A stretch of DNA of 64,000 bases from Nematostella vectensis. Its lineage: Eukaryota > Cnidaria > Anthozoa > Actiniaria > Edwardsiidae. Made by a program: the position numbers and the translations under genes. The notes beneath the pieces were generated by a model. That model was not told where the DNA came from. It saw only the letters and a program-made list of their open reading frames with translations, and made no database searches. Positions 11,708 through 24,000 of this stretch are shown one piece after another (within the stretch, counting starts at the first letter, position 1; the number at the start of each line of letters is the position of its first letter). Location: NCBI RefSeq assembly GCF_932526225.1, contig NC_064041.1, forward strand, positions 370,001 through 434,000, in the 5' to 3' direction.

Positions 11708-14700
11708 TTAATAATAGCTACCTTGATTTTGAAGTCCTTGAAGCTGTGTCATTCCTTGTCCTTGCATTCCACCGAACTGGCCGGCCATCCCACCATATGA
11801 ACTACCCATTCCTCCAAACTGACCACCCATTCCTCCTAATTGACCACCCATCCCTCCAAGCTGTCCACCTATCCCTCCAAGCTGACCGTATGTTCCTCGA
11901 CCCATCCCTTGTAGACCACCAGCCAGTCCTCGTCCTTGATTCAAAGCACCCATTCCGGGTAGCCCCCCAGCCATGCCACGCCCCTGGCTGAGTGCCCCTT
12001 GGCCCATCCCTTGGAGACCCCCTGCAAGACCTTGAGCTCGGCCGAAGGCGCCGCCAGCTGCACCTACGCGGGAAAAAACGAATTTACCAGTCACAGTTTT
12101 ACTAATTACCTTTTATACGAATTTAGGGGGTGGTGGGTAGAATGGAGGTGTAGGTTTGAATCCCACTTCTGACACCAAAAATAGTTTCAATAAACTCGGT
12201 TTTAATTCAACATGAGCTACTAGAAGGCTTGAAAATACAAGAGTCTCGAGTTGTGAGACAAGATGGCTACCCTGACACGTGTTACACACATGATATGCCA
12301 ATTAGTTTCATATACGGTAGTCCACAGGTATAGCATGGCAGTGGCGTAGGGGATGAAGGCTGAAAAGGACGGCATGTAGTGAAACACATATGAGAGCAAA
12401 TAAAGAGGTTCCTTTAACTTTGATTAACCGGGGGCTCATACTTATCAGCCACAGGGGGAATATAGGAATTAGAAAATTAATATTTGCTTGTAACGGGGGG
12501 TTGTATGATAAACTGTGAGCTAGTGTTCTAGTACAAGGTTGATTTAATCTGGACCACAATCAGCGACAAAACCTGTTGAAAATGACATCTAAAAATTAGT
12601 CTTACTCAAATAATTTACAATATGGGAGCTTTTTATTACTCACATCCCCCTCGCCCACATTCAAAGTTGCTGTCTAGGGTTGTCAGTAAAAGAATCCAAC
12701 ATTGATTTGGGGGAGGGGAGGATATCGAAGACACTATGCTACGTAATTAAGATTTCCATTTGAAACTGCATATGAGGCGTTAAAATTTTCATCAAATTGT
12801 CGCTGATTGCAGATATTGCAGTGCGGCAAATATCAAAACTAAATTCTTAACATTGTATGGACTGGATTATGTATTTCAAATAGGATCTGTTCAAAAATCG
12901 ATCGCATAATAAAATGTGTTTGGCGCCCCCTCCTTTCACTAGAATTGATAATTTAGCACTAGAGGCGTGTCTTTTTGTGAACTCTAACAACAAGCAATAC
13001 TAATAAAAGCTAGTGCGCGAGTTGTTGATGGCATGGTGTATCAAGCTACCTTGGAGGTTTCCTGCCATCCCTTGACCCATGCCCTGTAAGTTGCCACCAA
13101 GCGCCATTCCTTGGTTCAGTGCGCCCTGGCCCATGCCTTGGAACTGATTGAACGCGCCCATGCCCTGGCCGAGAGCACCACGGCCCATGCCTTGCATTTG
13201 ACCAGCCATCCCCTGGAACTGAATGGTTAAAAGAAATAAGATGATTATATATATTTGATTGTGTATTTTTAGGTTAATTTTAGGACTTTTTAGCCTCTCA
13301 CCGCCGTGGTCCAGGCTGGACTGATATGGCCTGGGGATTTTTCCTAGTTCATGTCTTGATTCGAATTTGTGTCACAAGTGATTTGAAGACATTTGTACCG
13401 TGTCCCTCTCGAACAAGGACAACAAATCGAAGGTCCTGTCTCTTTAAACTGCACTACACTTCACACACATGCTGAAAGACGCGTAAAGACATTTGGAACC
13501 CAATTGGGCCTCTAGCAGTGCCCACGCTCAGTGATAAGGCTTACTAATAATACACACATTGGGGCATTTGATTCGGAGCATCGCTCTGTAATGCCTTTCT
13601 CACCAGAATAACTGGTAGTATGACTGGTGGAAGTCAGTACAAAGCCTGCCACGTGCACAACAAGCCTGATCACGTGCAGAATAACCCTGACCATCTAAAC
13701 AACAAGCCTGACCACGTGCACAAGAAGCGTGACCATGTGCACAACATGTCTGACCACGTGCCCAGCAAGCCTGACCACAACAAACCTGATCACATGTACA
13801 AAAATCCTGCCAACCGGCCAGACCATCATCGGGGTACCAGTAGAACCAGTAAAATCATTACATACATTCTTACATATCGCGTCATCTAAAAAGGGCTCAA
13901 ACAGCACCCAAAAATATATTTAACAAAATTTACTTTGCTTCAAAATGCCTCCCGTTTCTCGCAGACATTCTACAATAACATTATTCTTTTAACAAATGAC
14001 CTTAAATGACCTTCATTTAACAAATGGTCCTCTAACATACCTAAATACCCGGCCACTATTATTTTGACAAATGCCCCTGGACCTGGCCAAATACCCTATT
14101 TATTCCCTCTTTACTGGCCAAATACCCCATTTATTCCCTCTTTCCTGGTCAAATGCCTCATTTTTTCCTCTTACCTGGCTAAATACCCCATTTATCTCCT
14201 CTTACCTGGCCGAATACCCTATTTATCCCCACTTACATGGCCAAATACCCCATTTATCCCCTCTTACCTGGCCAAATACCCCATTTATTCCGTCTTACCT
14301 TGCCAAATACCCTATTTATCGCCGCTTACCTGGCCAAATACACCATTTATCCCCTTTTACCTGGCCAAATGCCCCATTTATCCCCTCTTACCTGGCCAAA
14401 TACCCCATTTATTTCCTCTTACCTTGCCAAATACCCCATTTATCCCCTGTTACCTGGCCAAATGCCCCCTGCCCTGCCCCTCCAAGCTGGTTGACGGCCC
14501 CCATTCCCTGCTGTCTGGCGTTGTTGATGGCTCCCATTCCAGTGTTGCGCAAATTGTTAAACTGGCCCATCGCTTGCTGCTGGGCCTGATCTGTGAGAGA
14601 GAAAAAACAAGAACATCAAAATAACTATAAAAAGTCATGTAATAATTTGAGGTGTGTGATAAGAATCGAATAATCTTCATTTATCTCCATCTTTTTACCT

Positions 14701-15087
14701 CCGATGAAAAGGATTGTCTATAAATTATCTGGTAAATTTGACCATTTGAAATTTGAATATTTTTTTGTTAAAAATACAACAGTTCAGCTTGTGAGTATCC
14801 TCGCCATTTACTTTTGCATGATATTGCAATTCGCCAGACAAAAAGACATCACCTTAAAATCCAGGATATTGTTAGATATAGTGTCGTAGACAACAGTCAA
14901 AATACGTACTGAGTGAGTTTCGTCCTTGGTTGACGAGTCCCATGCTAGCGCCCTTCGCTTGATTGACGGCGCCCATTCCCGTCTTTTGCAAATTGCTGCC
15001 CATGGATTCTGCCTGGCTCACAGCACCTCTACCCATAGACTCGGCTTCACCGATCAGGCCTGTGCCCATGTCCTTAGCTTTATCAAC
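11708..15087 (-). CDS. C-terminal Gly/Gln/Met-rich exons
   Basis: Exons 15087-14910, 14590-14454, 13218-13050 and 12063-11708. Degenerate repeats of GMG, NQG, LQGMG and QLGGMGG fill them, with little else, ending GLQNQGSYY and TAA. Met and Gln are unusually frequent. Exon 14590-14454 ends AFGQ at a donor that is itself repeated downstream in the intron. Confidence 0.75.
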
Positions 15088-18000
15088 CTGGAGATGGAAG
15101 AAGGAATCAATCATTTGCGCATTCGCGGTAACCTTTGTCTTTTCCTCCATATTGTGCTGCACAAAATTTCTTATGATGCTTTATGGCTTTAGGCTATTGT
15201 TCTGTTTACACCCTGTTTTGTAAAGATTCTGAAGTATTTTTGTAGTGCGAACTAGAAATCGCAGTAAAACATTTCTAAATTTGATGTAATATTTTTGCAG
15301 TAGCTACATGCATGCGCCTCTTGCTATCATATTTTTTAATATACTATTGTATTGTTTGTTGCTAGAGGTTCTGTTATTGGACTGTTTTCACATAATACCT
15401 GTAACATCAATGCTGCGAAAGTACAAAGCTGGGTATTGCTGCACTGATTTTACGAGCTTATAAAACGGTTTAAAAACGAACTTCGCACTCGGTGACGTTA
15501 GGATACCTCTTCCATAATCTGGTCCTTGATTTTATTGAACTCCTTCTTCCCTCTCTCAAAAACGTCCATCGCAGTCTTCTGCGCCAGGTCAATATACTTA
15601 GCGATCAGGGGCCGCATTTTCTCAACCAGTTTGCGGACCTGAAAGAAAAGAGTCGAAATAATCCGGTTAATCTAGAGATTGTACTAATATGGCGTTTTTT
15701 GATTGGGGGTAATTCGTCTGGTCGACTTGTACCACGCCATGGAAATTCTAAAGAAAATGTGCAGGAGCTACAGCTATCCACCTAAAATGAATTGCAACAA
15801 AAAAACAAGCAATTTTCAATAAATATTTCAATAAATATATTTATTGTTTTTTTTAAAAAATAAAAGACTCCTTGCCGGAATAGATTTTAGACTGGAAGAA
15901 GTATGAAGCAAAACGCAATCCTGTTCCTTATTACAATGTGTTTAGCAATGTGTTGGAGGCGTTTGCAAACCTTTGGAAAAAGACCTTCGCAAGAAATATT
16001 TGATACATGTATCGTAAATACATTGTATTAACAAATGTAAACAAAAAAAGTAGACAATCAACATAAGACTGATGATGCTGTTTCTGCATTACCTTGGTGC
16101 TGTTGACCTTGTCCAACAGCCCGTGTATGTCGCCGGTGTCATAGTTTGTGAGTGAGCCGAATTCTCCACCAATGTCACCTATAACCCCCTTCATCTCGGC
16201 CAGGATAGTCTCCTCAAACATTTTGACGGCTTTCATGGCGACCTTCTTGCCTTTCTCAAAATATGCTGAAACAAGAACGTCACGCAATCCAAGAAATAAG
16301 AGTAAGGTGATTTAAGCCATGGAGTAAGGCAATGTAACCCCACAAATACAAATCAAGACATCAAAGAGAGACGCAATTGAAGACACGAGAGTAAGTAAAC
16401 CCAAGACACGGGAGCTGCACAAAAACACATAACAGCCACACAATCTTTAGAGTCGCAACGAGAAAATATGACTATCTAAGAAATTAGTATCCCGAAATCA
16501 AAAAATTTTTAAAACATTTTCTTAAGCTCAACAAATTTAAAAAGCGAGAGGCACACAATGTTCACACTCGAAAAACACAAACAAAGATATTAAAAGACAT
16601 GGCAGTCACACAATCCAATACATATAAGTTACACATTCCAAGACATCACAGTTACACAATCCAGTAAACGATATTTACACATTTCAAGACATGACAGTTA
16701 CACATTCCAAGATGATAGTCACACATTCCAAGACATTGCATCACATAAAACGCGCCCAGAAAGCCAGTTAAACAATTCTATGCAGGATACTACTAACAGC
16801 CGATGAAATCCAAATTTTCCTGACGGAATTAAATACAGTTTCTTTCTTCGAGATACCGAAATGGAACGTCAGGACCTTTTCGGTCAGTACACACTAAATC
16901 GTTGTCTTATTTTTTATTAGTTTGACCTTTTTGTGAAGAAACGCTGTCGTAGACAAAATGTGGAAAACTTAGCCTTTGTTTACGTTTTTTTCATACTGCA
17001 GCTCGACGCTCGACAGCAGGCAAACTTTTATTCGTAAGTTTACTTAAACTCAAAAAAGAATTCGTCTCAATATAGATCTGATCTCCAAGCGCTTGGATAA
17101 TCTTCGCTTGCAGTTGGACGATCGACTTCAGCGGGCAAACGACCACAACGACAGGGTTCTCGGGAACATTCGAGTCGCCAATTTTGCGCGCTTCTTTGAA
17201 TTTAAAAAAAGTGGCAAGATTTGAAATACCAGGCTTTTACCGAAGGCTGTCGGTAGCTGAGCAAAAACATCGCTCTTTCCCACTAAACACGACAGTATCA
17301 CAAGTAATTGTTCTGGCTGCAGAGTTCCTCTTATCGTACAAAACAAAGTAACTTGATCCATCAAACAGGCAAAGCATTTGTCAGCGACGCGAGCTGACAA
17401 ACACAAAATTAGGAATTACAAGTAAACCATGCTGTGCTGTGATTGGGCCTTTTTACACACCTTAAAAAAAGGCCCAATCACAGCACAGGAGCTCCAACCG
17501 TTTTGAAACTCAAAATTGTTATAAACTTTTCCAGCAGCTCTTCTGCGGTAGTGACCTTAGGGAGCGCCCGCAAAGTACGCTGGATCCTGGAGCATGGGAC
17601 TCATACAGCGTCAACATGATAACCACTACACATAACCACTACATTTTTTCAAGACAATTGTACGCACCCATTGCCATCTTGTAGTACTTTCCCTTGATCT
17701 GCTCGTGGTAGAATTTCTTGGCTTTATCTATGTAAGGCGAGAGCTGAAAAAGGCAAGCGATGTTTTCAGGTGTAAGGCCTTTCAGAAAAAAAGTGTAGAA
17801 CGTAAATACTGCACAAATGAACATTATGATACATGATCACATGCACGTGACTTTACTTGTTAATATTGATGCATGAATACGGGCTACTACACGAAGTTGA
17901 TACTGCGAAACTGGAGGTGACTATCGCGTATGTGGAATACATTCCACCAACAGCAATGTAAGGCCAAACAAAAGCGACCATACCTTTTTATAGAAATCCT

Positions 18001-21000
18001 GGGCCTTTTTCATCAAATCATCTGCCTGTCCTGTAATCCCCCCCTTGTCTCCAGTCAGACCTTTCACCATCCCCATGCCCTGGCTCTGTAACCCCCCTGC
18101 AAGGTCCATGCCCTGTCCTTGGAGGTTAGTCACTGCGCCCATACCTAGCAAGCAAAAACCGGTAAAACAGGTTATTTTCTGTTCACACGCCCAGCGCGAG
18201 AAACTTGTCAAACAAGTTAGGTTTTGTTCCGGCGCCTAGCGATAGAAACCGGTCAAACAGGTTAGTCATGCTTCAACGCCTACCGCGAGAAACTGGTCAA
18301 ACAGTTGAGTTATTGGCCAGCGAAGCGCGGGTTTGATCGTTATTTCATCAGTAATGTAAAATCTACTCTTGAAAAGTTCTCACCTTGACCTTGAAGGTTG
18401 TTGAACATGCCCATGCCTTGCCCTTGAAGACCACTGACCGCGCCCATTCCTTGACCCTGGAGACCGGAAACCATCCCTTGACCTTGACCTAAGAGCTGTT
18501 GACCTTGACCTTGGGCTCCACCCATCATGCCTAGTCCTTTGCCTTGTAAACCTCCTAGCATCCCCTTGCCCTGACCAAGCGCACCGAGACCTTGACCCTG
18601 CAGACCTCCTAGCATACCTTGGCCTTGACCAAAAGCGCCAAGACCTTGCCCTTTTAATCCGCCAAGTACACCTTGACCCTTGCCTAACATACCAGCACCC
18701 TGTCCCTGTAAACCTCCAAGTGCCCCTTGTCCAGGAATTCCACCTCCAGCAAGCCCACCAAGTGCCCCTTGTCCAGGAATTCCACCTCCAGTAAGCCCAC
18801 CAAGTGCCCCTTGTCCAGGAATTCCACCTCCAGCAAGCCCACCAAGTGCCCCTTGTCCAGGAATTCCACCTCCAGCAAGCCCACCAAGTGCCCCTTGTCC
18901 AGGAATTCCACCTCCAGCAAGCCCACTAAGTGCCCCTTGTCCAGGAATTCCACCTCCAACAAGCCCACCAAGTGCCCCTTGTCCAGGAATTCCACCTCCA
19001 GCAAGCCCACCTAGTGCCCCTTGTGCAGGAATTCCACCTCCAGCAAGCCCACCAAGTGCCCCTTGTCCAGGAATTCCACCTCCAGCAAGCCCACCAAGTG
19101 CCCCTTGTCCAGGAATTCCTCCTCCAGCAAGCCCACCAAGTGCCCCTTGTCCAGGAATTCCTCCTCCAGCAAGCCCACCAAGTGCTCCTTGTCCAGGAAT
19201 TCCACCTCCAGCAAGCCCACCAAGTGCCCCTTGTCCAGGAATTCCTCCTCCAGCAAGCCCACCAAGTGCTCCTTGTCCAGGAATTCCACCTCCAGCAAGC
19301 CCACCAAGTGCTCCTTGTCCAGGAATTCTACCTCCAGCAAGCCCACCAAGTGCCCCTTGTCCAGGAATTCCTCCTCCAGCAAGCCCACCAAGTGCTCCTT
19401 GTCCAGGAATTCCACCTCCAGCAAGCCCACCAAGTGCTCCTTGTCCAGGAATTCCACCTCCAGCAAGCCCACCAATTGCTCCTTGTCCAGGAATTCCTCC
19501 TCCAGCAAGCCCACCAAGTACCCCTTGTCCAGGAATTCCACCTCCAGCAAGCCCACCAAGTGCCCCTTGTCCAGGAATTCCACCTCCAGCAAGCCCACCA
19601 AGTGCCCCTTGTCCAGTAATTCCTCCTCCAGCAAGCCCACCAAGTGCTCCTTGTCCAGGAATTCCACCTCCAGCAAGCCCACCAAGTGCCCCTTGTCCAG
19701 GAATTCCTCCTCCAGCAAGCCCACCAAGTGCTCCTTGTCCAGGAATTCCACCTCCAGCTAGCCCACCAAGTGCTCCTTGTCCAGGAATTCCACCTCCAGC
19801 AAGCCCACCAAGTGCTCCTTGTCCTACTCCTAATCCAATTCCAAGTCCACCAGTACTATTACTACTGGTATTGTTTCCAGACTCAGTCATGTTTTTAGAG
19901 GCTGTAACATTTCGAAGGTACTCCCTATATGCGTTAAGTCGTAACTGCATCAGTTGTGCTTGAAGTATCTGCATGCGTCGGAGGAACCTGGCTTGTTTAA
20001 CGAGTGTTACGTAATAAAGAATGTCGGCTGGACTGTAATCCACTAGAGAAGGATCTAGACATAAAATGTTCAATATTTTAGAAAGTGTCCACCAACGTTT
20101 TGTAATGACTAAGATACCTTAGACATTGTCTTCAACAGAAACATATTCTTCCGCCTATCAAATATCCCAGTCGGTTTAACAAGCTATTAACGGCCAAGTG
20201 ATTGGATAAAACAACAGGACGGCAGGGAGTGGGGGATAGGCTGATGGAGGGGGTATAGGATAGAAATGAGAAAAATAATAGGGGTAGGGGTAGGGGTTGT
20301 TGCTGTCCCATACTAACTCACCCATTCCGTAAGGCACCACTTCGCACAAGGAGAGCGTCTTGTCATCTCCAGGGATACTGATATGTATATACCTTCCCGT
20401 GTTGTTACAAACGATAGTCTTGAACCCTCCAGGGATCACCGTGTGTTTGTCGCCGCATTTCGCGTTACTTGCGCCCTGATTCTCTCGACTATTACCGATT
20501 CTGATCTCAAAGTCTTTAAGATTATCAGCGATGTCGTCGTGTCTATTTGCGATAAATATTTCTTTTATCGTTGTCGGAGAGCCGAGATCCAGTAACCACC
20601 ATGGATCTGCCTGCCGTGCTGTCAGGGAACATGTCTCGTCTAGAAGGACACAATAAAAAATAATACAGCCGTAATTTGCCTGTACTGTTAGGGACATGTC
20701 TCGTCTACAAGGGCATAAGGAGAAATAGAAAATTAATCTGTTAAAAACAAGGGATCTAAAGACGTGTTTACTTGCTAAGGCGCAGAAATGACGCAGCCTC
20801 AAATAGGTACTGTATATAGGAGCAAAAAGTATTCCGCCTTATCCGTGGCGCTGGAGTTATCCCAAGAAAATATTTTGTCATAACAAAGAAGAAGGCCCGT
20901 TTCATCGAATCGTATATTGATTGTAGAAAGCATGCATGCCCACACGGACGGAATGCAATGCATCATGGGTGGGCCATCAGTGGATTGTTTATAATAAAAT

Positions 21001-24000
21001 CCTATTAAACTTCCTTTCTGTATTACCTTCGCTGAAGTCCATGTCAAGTTTACCGTCCACAGCTCGAGATGCGTTCGCTTCTAGGGCCGTGCTGGACTGA
21101 GTCGCAGTCTGATTAACAGCGATATCAACTGCGGATAAACAAATTTTTAGTTAACTGGAACCACGAGTATAAATACAAATGCGTTGTAACATTCATTGTG
21201 AAACCCGGCCTGGTAGGGATTAAACATTTAAATATGTTTTGCTTTAAATTGTACGTCTTTTAACTTACAATTATACGTAGCATGTTTTTCGGCTACCATT
21301 CTCTTCATTGTAATCTCGTAATTTTCGCTCATTGTAAATGTTGCAAAAACAGAACATGCACGCGGTGCAGTTTTTTCTCAATGAAAGAAAGTACTTGCAG
21401 AAGGTTATGCAAAATGTTTGAACAGAGTTAGAACTCTGTCATTCTTTTACTTTGGATTTCTTCAGACTTTCTTATCTCCTCTAACAAATGAGTGTTGCGA
21501 AAACGGTGGCCCAGGGTAACTTATGGCGTAACCTATGGTAACTCATGGGGTAAACTATGGTAGCTCATGACGTAACATATGGTAACTCATGGCGTAACAT
21601 ATGGTAGCTCATTGGGTAAACTATGGTAACTCATGGCGTAAACTATGGTAACTCATGACGTTACCCATGGTAACTCATGACGTAACCCATTGTAACTCAA
21701 GACGTAACCCATGGTAATTCATGACGTAACATATGGTAACTCATGGCGTAACATATGGTAACTCATGGCGTAAACTATGGTAACTCATGGCGTAAACTAT
21801 GGTAACTCATGACGTAACCCATGGTAACTCATGACGTAACCCATTGTAACTCAAGACGTAACCCATGGAAATTCATGACGTAACCTATGGTAACTCATGA
21901 CGTAACCCATGGTAACGCATGGCGTAACCCATGGTAACTCATGACGTTACCTATGGTAACTCATGACGTAACATATGGTAACTCGTGACGTAACCTATGG
22001 TAACTCATGACGTAAACTATGGTAACTCATGACGTAACCTATGGTAACTCATGATGTAACACATGGTAACTCATGACGTAACCTATGATAACTCATGACG
22101 TAACCTATGGTAACCTATGGTAACTCATGACGTAACCTATGGTAACTCATGACGTATTCCCTTACTATCACTGAAGGAACATCCTTGCAGTTCAACTCGC
22201 ATACAGCGGATCGGTACTGGCGCGCGGTACGCCTGTGGTAGAAACCGTATGTAACGTGCAACAAGTCGATGCGTGAGGAATCTAATCACAGGGCTCGTAG
22301 CGTCACTATTGCCCTTGAAAACCTGAAATATGAAAACGTCACATTTGGTTAAAATATTAAGTTGCACTGGGTCATACCGTTGCCGCAGTTTTAGCAAGAA
22401 AGAAAATAGGGATGGGGGAATATCTGATTGACATACGTTACAAGCCAACAAACAAAATCATTCAAAGCGTGATAGAAACGTTCTTATGAGTTTCGTGTCA
22501 ATTAGAACAGTGACCCTCACGTGATAATTGGACAAATTTCTAAAAGCAATCTTTTTATTGGTGGCCACGGTATGCGCGTCACACTCTTGCAATCTTTATA
22601 TTGGTGGCCACGGTAGTGCGCGTCGTACTCTTACAATCTTTATATTGGTGGCCACGGTAGTGCGCGTCGCACTCTTGCAGTCTTTATATTGGTGGCCACG
22701 GTAGTGCGCGTCGCACTCTTGCAATCTTTATATTGGTGGCCACGGTATTGGGCGTCGTACTCTTGCAATCTTTATATTGGTGGCCACGGTAGTGCGCGTC
22801 GCACTCTTGCAATCTTTATATTGGTGGCGACGGTAGTGCGCGTCGCACTTTTGCAATCTTTATATTGGTGGCCAGAGTAGTGCGCGTCGTACTCTTGCAA
22901 TCTTTATATTGGTGGCCACGGTATTGCGCGTCGTACTCTTGCAATCTTTATATTGGTGGCGACGGTAATGCGCGTCGTACTCTTGCAATCTTTATATTGG
23001 TGGACACGGTAGTGCGCGTCGCACTTTTGCAATCTTTATATTGGTGGCCAGAGTAGTGCGCGTCGTACTCTTGCAATCTTTATATTGGTGGCCACGGTAG
23101 CGCGCGTCGTACTCTTGCAATCTTTATATTGGTGGCCACGGTAGCGCGCGTCGTACTCTTGCAATCTTTATATTGGTGACCACGGTAGCGCGCGTTGTAC
23201 TCTCGCAATCTTTATATTGGTGGCCAAGGTAGTGCACTCTTGCAATCTTTTTCCGTGCATACTTGTCTGCCAGCTTTTACGAAGACCCCATCGTCATCCC
23301 TGTTTTGGTTTGGTACCACATGACTCTGTTCCCCTAGCCCCACCTCCATCCTCCCCGTTCCCTTACCTTGACCTCATCCTCCTCTATCCTCCCCATTCCC
23401 TTACCTTGACCTCATCCTCCTCTATCCTCCCTATTCCCTTACCTTGACCTCCTCCTCCTCCATCCTCCCCATTCCCTTACCTTGACCTCATCCTCCTCCA
23501 TCCCCCCTATTCCCTTACCTTGACCTCATCCTCCTCCATCCTCCCCATTCCCTTACCTTGACCTCATCCTCCTCCATCCCCCCTATTCCCTGATCTTGAC
23601 CTCATCCTCCTCCATCCCCCCATTCCCTTACCTTGACCTCATCCTCCTCCATCCTTCCCATTCCCTTACCTTGACCTCATCCTCCTCCATCCCCCTTATT
23701 CCCTTACCTTGACCTCATCCTCCTCCATCCTCCCCATTCCCTTACCTTGACCTCATCCTCCTCCATTCCCCCTATTCCCTTACCTTGGCCTCATCCTCCT
23801 CCATCCCCCCCATTCCCTTAACTTGACCTCATCCTCCTCCATCTTCCCCATTCCCTTACCTTGACCTCATCCTCCTCCATCCACCCTATTCTTTTATCTT
23901 GACCTCATCCTCCTCTATCCCCCTATTCCCTTACCTTGACCTAATCCTCCTCCATCCTCCCCATTCCCTTACCTTGACCTCATCCTCCTCCATCCTCCCC

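Noticed and set aside
13620-13889. KPDHVHN repeat protein
   Set aside because: Short intronic minisatellite on the opposite strand to the host gene.
18680-19963. Pro-rich plus-strand frame of about 427 codons
   Set aside because: It is the complement of the Gly-repeat exon, which has complete splice and phase support on the minus strand.
22689-23056. Small plus-strand frames in the 44-bp array
   Set aside because: Repeat artefacts without start or splice context.
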